Assembly (NCBI RefSeq): GCF_017742245.1
Contig: NZ_JAGHKO010000010.1
Coordinates: 432,033 to 496,032 of the forward strand
Source: Niastella soli
Lineage (GTDB): Bacteria > Bacteroidota > Bacteroidia > Chitinophagales > Chitinophagaceae
DNA length: 64,000 nucleotides
Direction of reading: 5' to 3'
The position numbers and the translations under genes were made by a program. Shown here piece by piece: positions 1-9,522 of the stretch. Position 1 is the first letter of the stretch, and each line of letters starts with the position of its first letter. Under the pieces are notes generated by a model. The model saw only the letters and a program-made list of their open reading frames with translations, searched no databases and was not told the origin of the DNA.

Positions 1-669
1 GATGGCACCACCGCCATATAAGGTAGAGGCTGAACCTTTGATCAGCTCCACCTGTTTCAGATCGAGAGGCGGTATTTGCATAATGCCAAAGCCGCCACTG
101 AAACCATCAAACAATGGCATCCCATCGCGTAATATTTGTGTATAGCGGCCATCCAACCCCTGGATGCGTACATTTGAATTGCCAGACACCGCTGAGGATT
201 GCTGAATTTGTATCCCGCTTACATCGCCCAGTATACTGGCAATATTGCCTGGCTTTATAGCGTTCTCTTCGTTCATTTCTTCCTTTCCCAAGACTTCCAC
301 TTTCAGCGGTGAATTCTCTATACGCTGGTTATTACGGGTACTGGCCAGTACCGTTACCTCTTCCATTTCTTTATGAACAGCTGTTAATAACACTTCATGC
401 CAACCGGTATCGGGCAATGTAACGGTGAGGGTAAATGGCTCATAGCCTATGGAAGAAAATTGAATGGTATGCTTACCGGCAGACAGCTCACTTATTACAG
501 CCTGGCCGCTGTCGTTGGTAACAACTCCTCTGCCGCCTGTTGGCGTTACAGACACACCAGGTAAAGCTTGTGTAGTTGACCTACTCCTGACAGTTACACG
601 GAAGATATCCTGGGCAGAAACAGAAAAAGTGTAGAACAAACATGCAATAAGCAACATCCAGATTTTCAT
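1..669 (-). CDS. TonB-dependent receptor, N-terminal 223 residues (runs off the left edge)
   Basis: The reverse strand reads from an ATG at 667-669 to the window edge without a stop, so only the N-terminus is present. A Sec signal peptide (about residues 1-20, ending SVSAQ) is followed by a carboxypeptidase-regulatory-like beta-sandwich (about 25-105) and the start of a TonB plug domain (from about 115; motifs such as SNVRIQGLDGRY, and VELIKGSASTLYGGGAI near the edge). This is a BtuB/FecA/CirA-type receptor for an outer-membrane ligand, not a SusC. It lies 71 nt after the sensor kinase on the same strand, so the two-component system may control its expression. The ligand cannot be told from this part. 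Confidence 0.85.
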   Translation of the reverse strand, partial: MKIWMLLIACLFYTFSVSAQDIFRVTVRSRSTTQALPGVSVTPTGGRGVVTNDSGQAVISELSAGKHTIQFSSIGYEPFTLTVTLPDTGWHEVLLTAVHKEMEEVTVLASTRNNQRIENSPLKVEVLGKEEMNEENAIKPGNIASILGDVSGIQIQQSSAVSGNSNVRIQGLDGRYTQILRDGMPLFDGFSGGFGIMQIPPLDLKQVELIKGSASTLYGGGAI

Positions 670-740
670 GCGCTGGTTTTTGACGATACGAATAATAACG
701 GATGCAACTTATTGGCTGAATCTGTGAGCAATTTGAAGCC

Positions 741-1997
741 TTAGAAAGTAATAGAAAAAATATGTAATCCCTGCTGGTAATCATATTGTAAGGTAAACCC
801 TGTAACCGTACAGACCTGTTTAACTATAGAAAGCCCCAGTCCATTTCCATCTGCCTTTGTATCGGGATGGCGGTAAAAACGCTGACTGATCTTATCTTTT
901 TCCAGGGCAGGTAATAACGAGGTGTTGGAAACGATCATTTGTTGGGGGGTAAGCGCTATTTTAATTATCCCATCTTCCTTGTTATACCGGATGGCATTGC
1001 TCAACAGGTTATTTACGATCACTTCGGCAAGGTGAGGATTACAGGAAATTTGTACGGGCTCCAGATATCCCTGGTAGCGTAACTTTTTCGAAGCCAGCAG
1101 CTCTGCCAGTTCGGTTGTCTTTTGTTGAATTATTTTATCCAGCTCTATTTTCTGCTGTCTTGGGAATTGATTATTTTCTATTCGCGCCAGTAATAACAGG
1201 TCGTGGTTCAGGCGGGTTAACCGGTTTACAGACTGGCAAATGGTTTGAATTGATTTATCATGCTGTTGCAAAACATATTCGTCCTGCATTAAAGCTTCGG
1301 TATTCGTTCTGATCACCGCAAGCGGGGTTTGCATTTCGTGGGCCGCATTGGCACTGAATTCTTTTACAACCAGATAATCCTGTTGCGCCCGGTCGGTCAT
1401 TTTGGTCAGTTGTTGGTTCAACAGATCAAATTCGCTAACACCACTAACAGACAATTGCAAGGCCTGTTGTTTGGCCAGCTGGTATTGTTCTACTTCTGCT
1501 ACAGTTTTGTAAAAAGGTTTCCATAAGCGTTTAATCACCATTCGGTTTATGACATAACCAGCCAGCAAGATCAGGGCTATCATCCCGGCGCCAACAATGA
1601 TAACCATTTGTAACAGGTCTTCCGTTTCTACCTGCGATTTGGTTACTGTTACGCGGTAATTTTTACCGGCTACAGTAATACCAAAAACCAATTTGCGCAT
1701 CCATTCCATTTCAATGCCGTCCCCTTCCCTGGTTTTATCACTGTAATAATTTGTTCCGGAAACCGGCTCATGGGTAACCACGTAGGTGATCTGCTGGTTA
1801 TACGCATTCACCACCTCTGGCAGTTTATTATGCATTTGTACATAGGAGACTATTTCCGTTTGTTCAGTATGCAGGGATTCATCCAGCTGCTTAAGCAATA
1901 CGGCACGCAATACAAAATAGAAAACAACACTCCCTACCACAAATACAATAATGGAAGCGGCAATATTGATACGGTTATATTGGGTGAACAGTTTCAT
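741..1997 (-). CDS. Two-component sensor histidine kinase
   Basis: This 418-residue inner-membrane kinase has two transmembrane helices (about residues 11-33 and 131-154) bracketing a roughly 95-residue periplasmic sensor. A cytoplasmic linker leads to the dimerisation/phosphoacceptor helix with the H-box AHEMQTPLAV, where His220 is the expected phosphorylation site. The catalytic domain shows an N-box (NNLLSNAIRYN) and a G-box (GNGLGLSIVKQ). Its start overlaps the stop of the response regulator by 4 nt (ATGA), which indicates translational coupling and a cognate pair. The architecture is that of QseC/PmrB-type kinases. The signal is unknown. Confidence 0.93.
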   Translation of the reverse strand: MKLFTQYNRINIAASIIVFVVGSVVFYFVLRAVLLKQLDESLHTEQTEIVSYVQMHNKLPEVVNAYNQQITYVVTHEPVSGTNYYSDKTREGDGIEMEWMRKLVFGITVAGKNYRVTVTKSQVETEDLLQMVIIVGAGMIALILLAGYVINRMVIKRLWKPFYKTVAEVEQYQLAKQQALQLSVSGVSEFDLLNQQLTKMTDRAQQDYLVVKEFSANAAHEMQTPLAVIRTNTEALMQDEYVLQQHDKSIQTICQSVNRLTRLNHDLLLLARIENNQFPRQQKIELDKIIQQKTTELAELLASKKLRYQGYLEPVQISCNPHLAEVIVNNLLSNAIRYNKEDGIIKIALTPQQMIVSNTSLLPALEKDKISQRFYRHPDTKADGNGLGLSIVKQVCTVTGFTLQYDYQQGLHIFSITF

Positions 1998-2671
1998 TTC
2001 AGAGAGAATTTATACCCCATCCCATAAATACTGCGGATATAATCTCCTGCACCATGCTGTAATAGTTTTTTGCGCAGGTTCTTTACATGGGTGTAAATAA
2101 AATCAAGATTTTCGGCGAGGTCAGCATCATCGCCCCACAGGTGGCTGGCAATGGCGTCTTTGGAAAGCACCCGGTTCCTGTTCACCAAAAAGTACAACAG
2201 CAATTCATATTCCTTACGGGTGAGGTTTATTTCCGTATCCTGCACTTTCACCGTTTTTGCCTGTACATCGATCTGCAGCTCTTCAAACCGGATAATATTA
2301 TTCCCCTGCAGGTTCTTGCGGCGAATGATGGCCGCAATGCGGGCGCTTAATTCGGGTAAGTGGAATGGCTTGGTAAGGTAATCATCTGCGCCCAGTTGCA
2401 ATCCGGTCAATTTATCGTCCAGCTCATTGCGCGCTGAAATAATGATCACCCCCTCGCTTTTTTGATTGTCCTTTAACTGGCGTAACAACTCCAGCCCACT
2501 GCCACCAGGCAGCATAATGTCCAGTACAATACAGTCGTATTGGTAGATCTCTGTTTTTTCCAATGCATCGTGAAAGTTACTGACAGACTCACACAAATAC
2601 TGCTGGTGATGCAGATAATCTACCATAGCCTTGTTCAACGATGGTTCATCCTCAATGATCAGGACTTTCAT
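1994..2671 (-). CDS. OmpR/PhoB-family response regulator
   Basis: The 225-residue protein has an N-terminal receiver domain (acidic pair near residues 7-9, phospho-acceptor Asp51 in the VLDIMLPG motif, conserved Lys in LTKPFH) and a C-terminal winged-helix DNA-binding domain (about 125-225, ending YIRSIYGMGYKFSLK). It is the first gene of a leftward unit with the sensor kinase and the TonB-dependent receptor. It is divergent from the LtaS-like gene across 112 nt, so it could control both directions; that is inference. Confidence 0.95.
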   Translation of the reverse strand: MKVLIIEDEPSLNKAMVDYLHHQQYLCESVSNFHDALEKTEIYQYDCIVLDIMLPGGSGLELLRQLKDNQKSEGVIIISARNELDDKLTGLQLGADDYLTKPFHLPELSARIAAIIRRKNLQGNNIIRFEELQIDVQAKTVKVQDTEINLTRKEYELLLYFLVNRNRVLSKDAIASHLWGDDADLAENLDFIYTHVKNLRKKLLQHGAGDYIRSIYGMGYKFSLK

Positions 2672-2783
2672 ATTGGTTCTTTATGCAAAGTAATATACCA
2701 AAACTGAAGAAATTCGGGCAAATCTATTTCAGACTTCAAAATTCCTACAAATTCAGGCGTTTCTTTTACCCTTTTACGCCGTT
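2672..2783. promoter_or_regulatory. Divergent promoter region between response regulator and LtaS-like gene
   Basis: These 112 AT-rich bases must hold the start signals for both flanking genes. On the reverse strand a TTACTTTG near 2683-2690 is one base off the Bacteroidota -7 consensus TAnnTTTG. I see no clear -33 partner and no obvious direct repeat for an OmpR-type regulator, so the assignment rests on geometry. Confidence 0.35.
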
Positions 2784-4730
2784 ATGATTTCTAAAACCCG
2801 GTATTCTGTACTATTCCACTTCATACTGTTCTTCCTGATAATATCCTTTATTACAAGAACTGTTTTATTAGCATGGTCTTTTCACAAAGCCGACCCAGGT
2901 ATTATTTCCTGCTTACGTATTTATGGCCAGGGACTTATCTTTGATACCATAGTGGCGCTTTGTTTTAGCGTCGTGTATTCTATATATTTATTGATACTGC
3001 CCCAGCGGTGGAACTCCTCTTTGGTTAACAGGGTGTTAACCTGCAGTGGATTCTTTTTGACGGTGCTTATCATTATGTTCTCCTTCTTTGCCGAGTTTGC
3101 TTTTTGGGATGAATTTGAAAGCCGGTTCAATTTCATTGCTGTAGACTATCTGGTGTATACCTTTGAAGTGATCAATAATATAAACCAGTCGTATCCCCTG
3201 CCCTGGTTGATCAGCGGAATGGTATTGCTGACCTTATTAGTGACCTTTATTTTTTATAAAAAAAGAATATTTCAACAGAGTTTTAAAACTGATACTCCTT
3301 TTGCTAGCCGGCTTTTGATCACCGGAACTGTGGTACTGGGTGCACTCCTGGGCGTTTTGTTCATACCCAATTCCTGGGCAGATGGGCCACATAACAGGTA
3401 TCAGAATGAATTGTCGAAGGCAGGGATCTATTCGTTCTTTTCTGCGTTCAGGAATAATGAGTTGAACTATTATGATTTTTATGCAAAGGAACCAGAAGCC
3501 ACTACCTTTTCCACTGTTCGTGCTGATTTACAGGAACCGAATGCTGCCTTTCTCGATAACGGTTATAATATCAGGCGGCAGATAGACAGTGCGGGTGTGG
3601 TACAAAAACCTAACGTGATACTGGTAACCATTGAAAGCTTTAGCGCCGACTTCATGGGCCATTTTGGCAATACCCAACACCTTACGCCCATCCTGGATGA
3701 ACTGGCTGACTCTGCCGTTCTGTTTACCAATATGTATGCAACGGGTACCCGTACTGTACGCGGTATGGAAGCATTGACCATGTGTGTTCCGCCAACACCT
3801 GGCAATAGTATTGTTCGCCGAAGCGATAATCAGGGTTTGTTTACAGTGGGAAGCGTTTTCAAAAATGCAGGTTATTCCAGGTCATTCTTTTACGGGGGCG
3901 ATGGGTATTTCGACAACATGAATAATTTCTTTGGCAGCAACGGTTTTGATATAACCGATAAGGGAGGCAGGTTTGAACCGGGTGACCATTTTACCGGAGC
4001 ACGCAGCATCATTGACGACAAGGACATTCATTTTGCCAACGCCTGGGGTATTTGTGATGAAGACCTGTACGATGCCGTAATCCGGGAAGCAGATGCCCGT
4101 TACGCCAAACAGCAACCTTTTTTTGATTTTGTAATGACCACCAGTAATCACCGGCCATTTACCTATCCAGCAAAAAAGATCGACATTCCTTCCGGTTCAG
4201 GCCGTGAAGGTGCCGTCAAATATACTGACTATGCCATTGGGGAATTTCTGAAAAAAGTGCGCACAAAACCCTGGTTCAATAATACCGTGATCATTTTTGT
4301 TGCCGACCATTGTGCCAGCAGCGCCGGTAAAAACGAGATCAATGTTTCAAAATATCACATTCCCTGTATTATTTACAATTTGAAAAACAATACCCGGGCT
4401 GTTATCGAAAAACAATGTTCACAGATAGACATGTTCGCCACTTTATTCGGCTTGCTAAACTGGCAATATGGATCAAACTGGTATGGTAAGAATGTGTTGT
4501 CGCCAACGTTTCAACCCAGGGCATATGTTGCTACCTATCAAAAGCTGGGTTATTTACAACGCGACAGCCTGGTAACCTTGAGCCCGAATCAACAGATTGC
4601 CACCAGCATCTGGAACGCAAAAACGGATGAACAGCAGGCCATAAAAAATGATCCGCAGCTAAGTCAAAAAGCTATAGCTGCGTATCAAAGTGCTTATTAT
4701 TTGTATAAGAATGGGGGAATGAAGGAATGA
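2784..4730 (+). CDS. LtaS-like membrane phosphotransferase/sulfatase (alkaline phosphatase superfamily)
   Basis: The 648-residue protein has five predicted N-terminal membrane helices (about residues 10-30, 45-72, 85-105, 140-160, 178-196) and a C-terminal alkaline-phosphatase-fold domain from about 275. Visible active-site elements are a metal-ligand Glu284 (VTIESFSAD), a likely nucleophile Thr324 in GTRTVRGME, and a metal-binding Asp508-His509 pair (VADHCAS). These match the layout of lipoteichoic acid synthase and related phosphoglycerol or phosphoethanolamine transferases. Gram-negative members do not make lipoteichoic acid, so a role in decorating lipid, glycan or lipopolysaccharide headgroups is more plausible. 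It is transcribed away from the two-component system. The substrate is unknown. Confidence 0.85.
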   Translation: MISKTRYSVLFHFILFFLIISFITRTVLLAWSFHKADPGIISCLRIYGQGLIFDTIVALCFSVVYSIYLLILPQRWNSSLVNRVLTCSGFFLTVLIIMFSFFAEFAFWDEFESRFNFIAVDYLVYTFEVINNINQSYPLPWLISGMVLLTLLVTFIFYKKRIFQQSFKTDTPFASRLLITGTVVLGALLGVLFIPNSWADGPHNRYQNELSKAGIYSFFSAFRNNELNYYDFYAKEPEATTFSTVRADLQEPNAAFLDNGYNIRRQIDSAGVVQKPNVILVTIESFSADFMGHFGNTQHLTPILDELADSAVLFTNMYATGTRTVRGMEALTMCVPPTPGNSIVRRSDNQGLFTVGSVFKNAGYSRSFFYGGDGYFDNMNNFFGSNGFDITDKGGRFEPGDHFTGARSIIDDKDIHFANAWGICDEDLYDAVIREADARYAKQQPFFDFVMTTSNHRPFTYPAKKIDIPSGSGREGAVKYTDYAIGEFLKKVRTKPWFNNTVIIFVADHCASSAGKNEINVSKYHIPCIIYNLKNNTRAVIEKQCSQIDMFATLFGLLNWQYGSNWYGKNVLSPTFQPRAYVATYQKLGYLQRDSLVTLSPNQQIATSIWNAKTDEQQAIKNDPQLSQKAIAAYQSAYYLYKNGGMKE

Positions 4731-4732
4731 AA

Positions 4733-4809
4733 GGCAATGGGCAATGGGCAATAGGCAGACGGCAGACGGCAGACGGCAGACGGCAGACGGCAGACGGCAG
4801 ACGGCAGAC
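4733..4809 (+). repeat. Heptamer array GGCAnnn, 11 units in exact phase
   Basis: Two nt after the LtaS-like stop codon, eleven 7-bp units follow without a phase break: GGCAATG twice, GGCAATA once, then GGCAGAC eight times. The last eight units are perfect. The array sits between convergent genes. GGCA is fixed and the last three positions vary. An apparent 84-residue reverse-strand frame across it is a repeat artefact. Confidence 0.95.
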
Positions 4810-4835
4810 GGGACCTTCGCTGCGCTCAGGTCCGT
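4808..4835. terminator. Hairpin after the heptamer array, between convergent genes
   Basis: ACGGGACCT (4808-4816) can pair with AGGTCCGT (4828-4835) with one bulged G around the loop TCGCTGCGCTC. It lies between convergent genes, so a bidirectional terminator is plausible. There is no strong T-tract on either side, so the function is uncertain. A short TCAAC-rich tail (4905-4918) follows to the stop of uxuA. Confidence 0.45.
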
Positions 4836-4918
4836 TAATCGGCAGACTGCAGTAGACAATGTGTTCAATAACTCGAAACTCGTTTGTCGTAAAACGTGAA
4901 CCTTGTCAACCATCTCAA

Positions 4919-6079
4919 CTAACCCAAGCTTCTAACAATGCCTAGCTCCAGTCCCCTTAATTCAGCCAATCCCCGCAAACGACCAATAGCGCTATAACCG
5001 GGGTAAGTCGTTTTCTTCAGGTCATCCAGCATTTGGTGGCCATGATCGGGGCGCATGGGTAATGCAATATTTCTTCGTTGCATAACCAGCACCAGTTCTT
5101 TTATCACTGCATACATATCTACATCACCGGTAAGGTGGTCAGCTTCAAAAAAGTTACCAGCCCCATCTCGTTTTGTACTGCGCAGATGTACAAAATGAAT
5201 ATGATCGCCATAGCGTTGTACTATACCGGGGAGATCATTGTCGGTCCGTACGCCCAATGAACCCGTGCAAAAACACAACCCATTTGCCGGAGAGGGCACT
5301 GCCTGCAACAGATCTTTCACATCCTGTTCGGTACTCATAATGCGGGGCAAACCCAATACCGGATATGGCGGGTCATCCGGATGAATAGCCATTTTCAATC
5401 CACATTCGGCTGCCACGGGAACTACCTGTTGCAGAAAATAAAACAAATGTTCTTTTAGCTTCTGCGCATTTATGTGATGATAGGTGGTCAACGCAGCCAG
5501 CACTTGTTCCTTGGTAAAAGGTTCGTCACTGCCGGGTAATCCCAACAAGGCATTCCGGTACAACGTTTCTTTTTTCTGAGGTGTTATACTATCCAGATAA
5601 TTCCTTGCGTCATTGAGTTCGTCCTTTGTATACTCTTTTTCTGCTCCTGGCCTTTCCAGCATAAATACGTCAAAGGCTATAAAAGCCAGCCGTTCAAAGA
5701 ACAGGGCTTTACTGCCATCCGGCATTTCGTAGTTAATATCGGTCCTTACCCAATCAAGGATGGGCATAAAGTTATAGGTGACTACTTTTAAACCACAGGC
5801 GGCTACATTACGCAGGCTCTCTTTGTAGTTTTGAATATACTGCTGGTAATTACCGGTTTGTTTTTTGATGTCTTCATGAACCGGTAAACTCTCTATGACC
5901 GTCCAGCTCATCCCGGCAGCTTCGATCATCGCCTTTCGTTTGTTGATCTCATCGATGGTCCATACATCGCCAACAGCGATATGGTGTAAGGCGGTTACTA
6001 CGCCGGTACATCCCGCCTGTCTGATATGTTGTAATGGAACGGGATCATTTGGCCCGAACCAACGCATTGTATACTCCAT
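4919..6079 (-). CDS. uxuA: D-mannonate dehydratase UxuA
   Basis: This 386-residue cytoplasmic enzyme dehydrates D-mannonate to 2-keto-3-deoxy-D-gluconate in the glucuronate branch of hexuronate catabolism. The N-terminal [10 protein letters not shown] and the segment [10 protein letters not shown] are diagnostic for the UxuA TIM-barrel family, and the length equals the family norm. Metal-site candidates include His and Asp in AIHPDDPP, Cys in [17 protein letters not shown] and RPDHGHQM. It follows the acetylesterase gene by 72 nt in a leftward unit. Its place beside two alpha-glucuronidases shows that released glucuronate is the intended substrate source. An alternative start is Met5. Confidence 0.96.
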   Translation of the reverse strand: MEYTMRWFGPNDPVPLQHIRQAGCTGVVTALHHIAVGDVWTIDEINKRKAMIEAAGMSWTVIESLPVHEDIKKQTGNYQQYIQNYKESLRNVAACGLKVVTYNFMPILDWVRTDINYEMPDGSKALFFERLAFIAFDVFMLERPGAEKEYTKDELNDARNYLDSITPQKKETLYRNALLGLPGSDEPFTKEQVLAALTTYHHINAQKLKEHLFYFLQQVVPVAAECGLKMAIHPDDPPYPVLGLPRIMSTEQDVKDLLQAVPSPANGLCFCTGSLGVRTDNDLPGIVQRYGDHIHFVHLRSTKRDGAGNFFEADHLTGDVDMYAVIKELVLVMQRRNIALPMRPDHGHQMLDDLKKTTYPGYSAIGRLRGLAELRGLELGIVRSLG

Positions 6080-6151
6080 AGTATTATTAATTCTTTTTGC
6101 TTTCTATATTATTAGTTTCTTCAAAGCCCAAAAACCAGCAAACTAAACAAC

Positions 6152-8080
6152 TTACCAATTATCAGTCCTAAATGGAGAAGCGGGTAAATTCTCTTTGTTA
6201 TACAAATTCGCGCCCTCAGGATTGTCGGCCCAGGCATATCGAACAGCAACGGGCTGCGGCACCTGATCGCTCCATACTATTACTTTATTTCCTTCAATAG
6301 CGGCATTGGCCCAGACAAATTTTTTGTCGGCGCCAGCTATAGCAAAGTATTTTAACTCCTTGCCACCTTTGGCCATCAATCCACTGCCCGTGCTGGTAAA
6401 CTGTACAATGATCTTGCCGCCCTGCACGCTCATAGACTGATATAACGGGCCGGAGTATACTATCTGTTGATCGCCATACGCTTGTTTCTCTGCCCACAAA
6501 GCGAGTCGTTTACCCACATCTTCTTTGTTCAGCGGATGGATATCATTCCACTCTCCTATATCGGTGATCACAGCCATGCCGGTGTTGGGCAAAGATAAAG
6601 CCTTCAATTGGGCTTCTCTTGCCATGGCCCAGTCACTTTCACCAGGTTGGTCTTTTGTTTCCATATAATTGGCCAGTTGTACAAACAGGAAGGGGAAATT
6701 CCCTTCATGCCAATGCTGCCGCCAGGTATTTATCACCGCCGGAAATAATGTCCGGTATTCAACCGCCCGCCCGGCATTGGATTCACCCTGGTACCAGATA
6801 ACACCTTTGATGCGAAAAGGCAACATAGGTGACACCATAGCTTTGTATAAGCCCGTTGGCATATACTGAAAGAAGGTGGCTGAAGGCAAAGGCGGCGCCG
6901 TGGTGCCCAAAGCGAATTGCCAGTCGCCTTTTAGGTCAATGGTCTCTTCTCCTACTGTCAGCTTATAAGGTTTGTCAGTAATAAAGCCACCCCGGCCGGA
7001 ATTATTAATAACCCGAACTACAATCGTGTTCTTACCTGGCTGTAACATTCCTGCTGGTAACTCATATCTTCTGGGTGGATACTGATACCCAATAGTACCG
7101 GCAAACCGGCCATTCACAAAAACAGAGTCCTGGTCAACAATTCTTCCCAACAATAATTTAGCCGGCTTCCCGGTCATGGATGCTGGAACGTCAATATCTT
7201 TTCTAAACCACACAACACCGTTCAATCCTTTCAATCCATGTTCATCCCAGAAACCGGGAACCGGCATGGTTTTCCAATCAGTAGTGTTTAAGCTGGGATC
7301 GAACCAGGGTTTGGTATCATGTAATCCTTTATCCTGTTGCCAAATGGATTGATACCAGTTATCCCGGATCTGGCGGTCCCTGTTCCTGATGCTGTCTATA
7401 AAGCCAGGGTGCTTATATTTCTGGGCTGTTTCAAAATGCTTAGGAAAAGCTTTGAGGGCATCTTCAGTCAACCAGGCCTCGGCTGGGGAGCCGCCCACAC
7501 TGGCTTTTATCAAACCAATGGGCACCTGATATTTTTCATATAATGTTTTTGCAAAGAAAAAGCCTACGGCAGTGAATTGTAATATAGTTTGGGGATCAAC
7601 CATTTGCCAGCTACCTGATTCATAGTCTTTACGTGCCTTTTCAAAATCATAGGTAGTGGCTACATTAAATTGCCTGATGGCGGAATTGGCAGATTGTGCA
7701 ATCACCGTTGGATATTTCTCTTTTACCCGTTCCATGGGCAGTTCCATATTCGATTGACCAGAACAAACCCACACATCGCCTATTACTATGTTCTTTATTA
7801 TCAGGTGATTTGAACCGTTGATTTCCATATCATAGGGTCCACCGGCTTTGCTGGCAGGCAAAGTTACCGACCAGGTGCTGTCAGCCCTCGTGGTTGCAGA
7901 ATAGGTTTTATCCTTAAAGCGAATGGTCACTTTTTCCCCAACAGCCGCCCAGCCCCAGATGGTCAGCTTCGTATCCCGTTGCAGCACCATATTGTCGCTG
8001 ATAAGGCGGGGAAGTTTTACTTGAGCTAAAACGGCTGTACTTAGAAGACTAAGTATAAATATGGAAAGCAATCGGAGCAT
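6152..8080 (-). CDS. Secreted SGNH-type carbohydrate acetylesterase (sialate O-acetylesterase / acetylxylan esterase family)
   Basis: I place the start at 8078-8080 (MLRLLSIFILSLLSTAVLAQ), a clean signal peptide that gives 642 residues. The frame stays open 66 codons further upstream, but those codons run through heptamer and octamer repeats and a GC palindrome, so they are not protein. The mature protein has an N-terminal beta-domain, the nucleophile block CSGQSNMELPM, an inserted jelly-roll-like domain in the middle (about 300-400), and a C-terminal Asp/His region (DIGEWNDIHPLNKEDVG). The family deacetylates sugars. Next to xylanase and glucuronidases the likely substrate is acetylated (glucurono)xylan. 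It is divergent from LacI and precedes uxuA. Confidence 0.88.
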   Translation of the reverse strand: MLRLLSIFILSLLSTAVLAQVKLPRLISDNMVLQRDTKLTIWGWAAVGEKVTIRFKDKTYSATTRADSTWSVTLPASKAGGPYDMEINGSNHLIIKNIVIGDVWVCSGQSNMELPMERVKEKYPTVIAQSANSAIRQFNVATTYDFEKARKDYESGSWQMVDPQTILQFTAVGFFFAKTLYEKYQVPIGLIKASVGGSPAEAWLTEDALKAFPKHFETAQKYKHPGFIDSIRNRDRQIRDNWYQSIWQQDKGLHDTKPWFDPSLNTTDWKTMPVPGFWDEHGLKGLNGVVWFRKDIDVPASMTGKPAKLLLGRIVDQDSVFVNGRFAGTIGYQYPPRRYELPAGMLQPGKNTIVVRVINNSGRGGFITDKPYKLTVGEETIDLKGDWQFALGTTAPPLPSATFFQYMPTGLYKAMVSPMLPFRIKGVIWYQGESNAGRAVEYRTLFPAVINTWRQHWHEGNFPFLFVQLANYMETKDQPGESDWAMAREAQLKALSLPNTGMAVITDIGEWNDIHPLNKEDVGKRLALWAEKQAYGDQQIVYSGPLYQSMSVQGGKIIVQFTSTGSGLMAKGGKELKYFAIAGADKKFVWANAAIEGNKVIVWSDQVPQPVAVRYAWADNPEGANLYNKENLPASPFRTDNW

Positions 8081-8092
8081 AAGCACCTCGTT

Positions 8093-8116
8093 ATTTAGTT
8101 CGTTAGTTATTAAGTT
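8093..8116 (-). repeat. Octamer array AACTnAnn in the esterase leader
   Basis: Three exact-phase 8-bp units read on the coding strand of the esterase: AACTTAAT, AACTAACG, AACTAAAT. The array ends 12 nt before the start codon, so it forms the proximal untranslated leader. The same words recur near 15573, 28728 and 62245. Confidence 0.85.
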
Positions 8117-8148
8117 CTTGTTATTGTTGCGATTCGCCTGTTGCGTCA

Positions 8149-8181
8149 CCCGCCGAGCCGCCGGCTGGCGGAGTAGGCGGG
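8149..8181. repeat. Nested GC-rich palindrome with CCGCCGGCTGGCGG core
   Basis: The inner arms form a 14-bp palindrome at 8158-8171 (CCGCCGGCTGGCGG). An outer stem pairs CCCGCC (8149-8154) with GGCGGG (8176-8181). A near-identical core occurs at 17926-17941, so this looks like a dispersed palindromic element. It lies in the leader or promoter zone of the esterase gene. Confidence 0.8.
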
Positions 8182-8183
8182 CA

Positions 8184-8211
8184 CATTGCCCATTTCCTAT
8201 TGCCCATTGCC
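8184..8211 (-). repeat. Heptamer array GGCAnnn, 4 units
   Basis: On the reverse strand this reads GGCAATG, GGCAATA, GGAAATG, GGCAATG in exact 7-nt phase. It belongs to the family of the array at 4733-4809 and adjoins the GC palindrome. Confidence 0.9.
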
Positions 8212-8389
8212 TTTCAAAATAAAAAGTCCGACGGATGCACCAACCCATTCTCTGGCAACATCCTGACGAACTTTCCATCTTTATTGTGACATTATTTTTA
8301 GGCTTTCTGCCCGGTATTCAAATCTTTTTATCACCATGGCAACCAATTGATAAACAATTCAAGACACTAATTTAGCCAGAAAAATGAAT

Positions 8390-8409
8390 CAATGTAACCG
8401 ATTACATTG
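8390..8409. promoter_or_regulatory. LacI-type operator O1
   Basis: A 20-bp near-perfect palindrome centred on CG at 8399/8400 has half-sites CAATGTAA on both sides; only the pair at positions 9 and 12 is mismatched. A central CG with TGTAA arms is the hallmark of LacI/GalR-family operators. It lies 54 nt upstream of the lacI-like gene in the space shared with the divergent esterase gene, so it could repress both directions. Confidence 0.8.
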
Positions 8410-8449
8410 TTTTTTTAAAAATAATTTTATTCTACCTTTACTATCATAT

Positions 8450-8465
8450 ATGTAAGCGATTGTAT
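8450..8465. promoter_or_regulatory. LacI-type operator O2 overlapping the regulator start codon
   Basis: ATGTAAGCGATTGTAT is an imperfect palindrome with the same CG centre (8457/8458), 58 bp from the O1 centre. Its right half includes the first two bases of the ATG at 8464. Upstream, TACCTTTA (8433-8440) is one base off the Bacteroidota -7 motif TAnnTTTG and would put the transcript start near O2. Two operators at this spacing suit looping or cooperative autorepression. Confidence 0.65.
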
Positions 8466-9504
8466 GACAAAACCCAAAGAAGTAACGATTTACGACCTTG
8501 CCCGTAAGTTGAATGTCTCAATAGCTACGGTAAGTCGGGCCCTCAAAGATGACCCTGTCGTAAGTAAAAAAACAAAAAAGAAGATCTTCGACCTGGCCGA
8601 AGAAATGGGCTACCGGTATAACCACTTTGCCCGTAATCTTCGGGAGCAACGCACCTATACCATTGGGGTGATCGTTCCGCGGCTCAACAGCTATTTCATG
8701 AGCACGGTGATTGCCGGTATTGAAAGTGTGGCTAACAATGAAGGGTATACCCTTATTATCAGTCAATCGTCTGAATCGGCAGGGAAAGAAGTGGACAGCG
8801 CCAAAACCATGTTCAACAACCGGGTTGATGGCTTGCTGGTATCCCTCGCCTATGAAACGGATGACCTCTCCCACTTTGACCAATTCAAAAAAAAGAACGT
8901 TCCCCTTATATTTTTCGATCGCGTAGCCGAATATCCCGATTGCACCAGTGTGTTGATCGATAATCGCCGGGGCGCTTATGAATCTACCAGCCATTTAATA
9001 GCACAGGGGTGTAAGCGCATTGTACATATTACAGCCACTCCCAAACGAAATGTGTATGTTGACAGATTAGCCGGTTACAAACAGGCGCTGGCTGATCATC
9101 ATCTTCCCTTCGAAGAAAAATATATCCTGATCAATAACCTGAGCCAGGAAGCCGGCAACCAGGCAGCTGCAGCTATTTTGCAAATGAACCCGCTGCCCGA
9201 TGCTGTTTTTGCCGCAAACGATAATGTTGCCGTTGGTTGTATGCTGGCACTGAAAAAAGCAGGCATCCGCATTCCCCAGGACATTGCTTTTGCGGGCTTT
9301 AACAACGACCCCGTTTCTACTGTGGTGGAACCCAATTTGACCACCATTAATTATCCCGGATATAAAATGGGAGAAATGGCAGCTGCCAGCCTTATCAACC
9401 ATCTGAATGGGGTGAACAGCATCGACGCTACCAATACTATCTTGTTACGGTCAGAGCTGATCATCAGAGCTTCTTCATTACAAACTAAGTCAGATAGTCA
9501 GTAA
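8464..9504 (+). CDS. LacI/GalR-family transcriptional regulator
   Basis: The 346-residue repressor has an N-terminal helix-turn-helix (about residues 7-28, VTIYDLARKLNVSIATVSRAL), a hinge helix around residues 50-60, and a periplasmic-binding-protein-like effector domain (about 63-340; GVIVPRLNSYF, DGLLVSL, PDAVFAANDNVAVGCM). It sits between the leftward esterase-uxuA unit and the rightward glucuronidase-xylanase genes, 18 nt before GH67. Local operators O1 and O2 suggest autoregulation and control of the whole glucuronoxylan cluster. The effector is probably glucuronate or a derived aldonate or oligosaccharide; that is inference. Confidence 0.94.
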   Translation: MTKPKEVTIYDLARKLNVSIATVSRALKDDPVVSKKTKKKIFDLAEEMGYRYNHFARNLREQRTYTIGVIVPRLNSYFMSTVIAGIESVANNEGYTLIISQSSESAGKEVDSAKTMFNNRVDGLLVSLAYETDDLSHFDQFKKKNVPLIFFDRVAEYPDCTSVLIDNRRGAYESTSHLIAQGCKRIVHITATPKRNVYVDRLAGYKQALADHHLPFEEKYILINNLSQEAGNQAAAAILQMNPLPDAVFAANDNVAVGCMLALKKAGIRIPQDIAFAGFNNDPVSTVVEPNLTTINYPGYKMGEMAAASLINHLNGVNSIDATNTILLRSELIIRASSLQTKSDSQ

Positions 9505-9522
9505 GAAAGAACTAACGCGCAT

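Noticed and set aside
4754..4809. Possible CRISPR array.
   Set aside because: The unit is 7 bp with no spacers; it is a simple tandem repeat.
8081..8278. N-terminal extension of the esterase frame (66 codons).
   Set aside because: It translates heptamer, octamer and palindromic repeats and precedes a good signal peptide at 8080.
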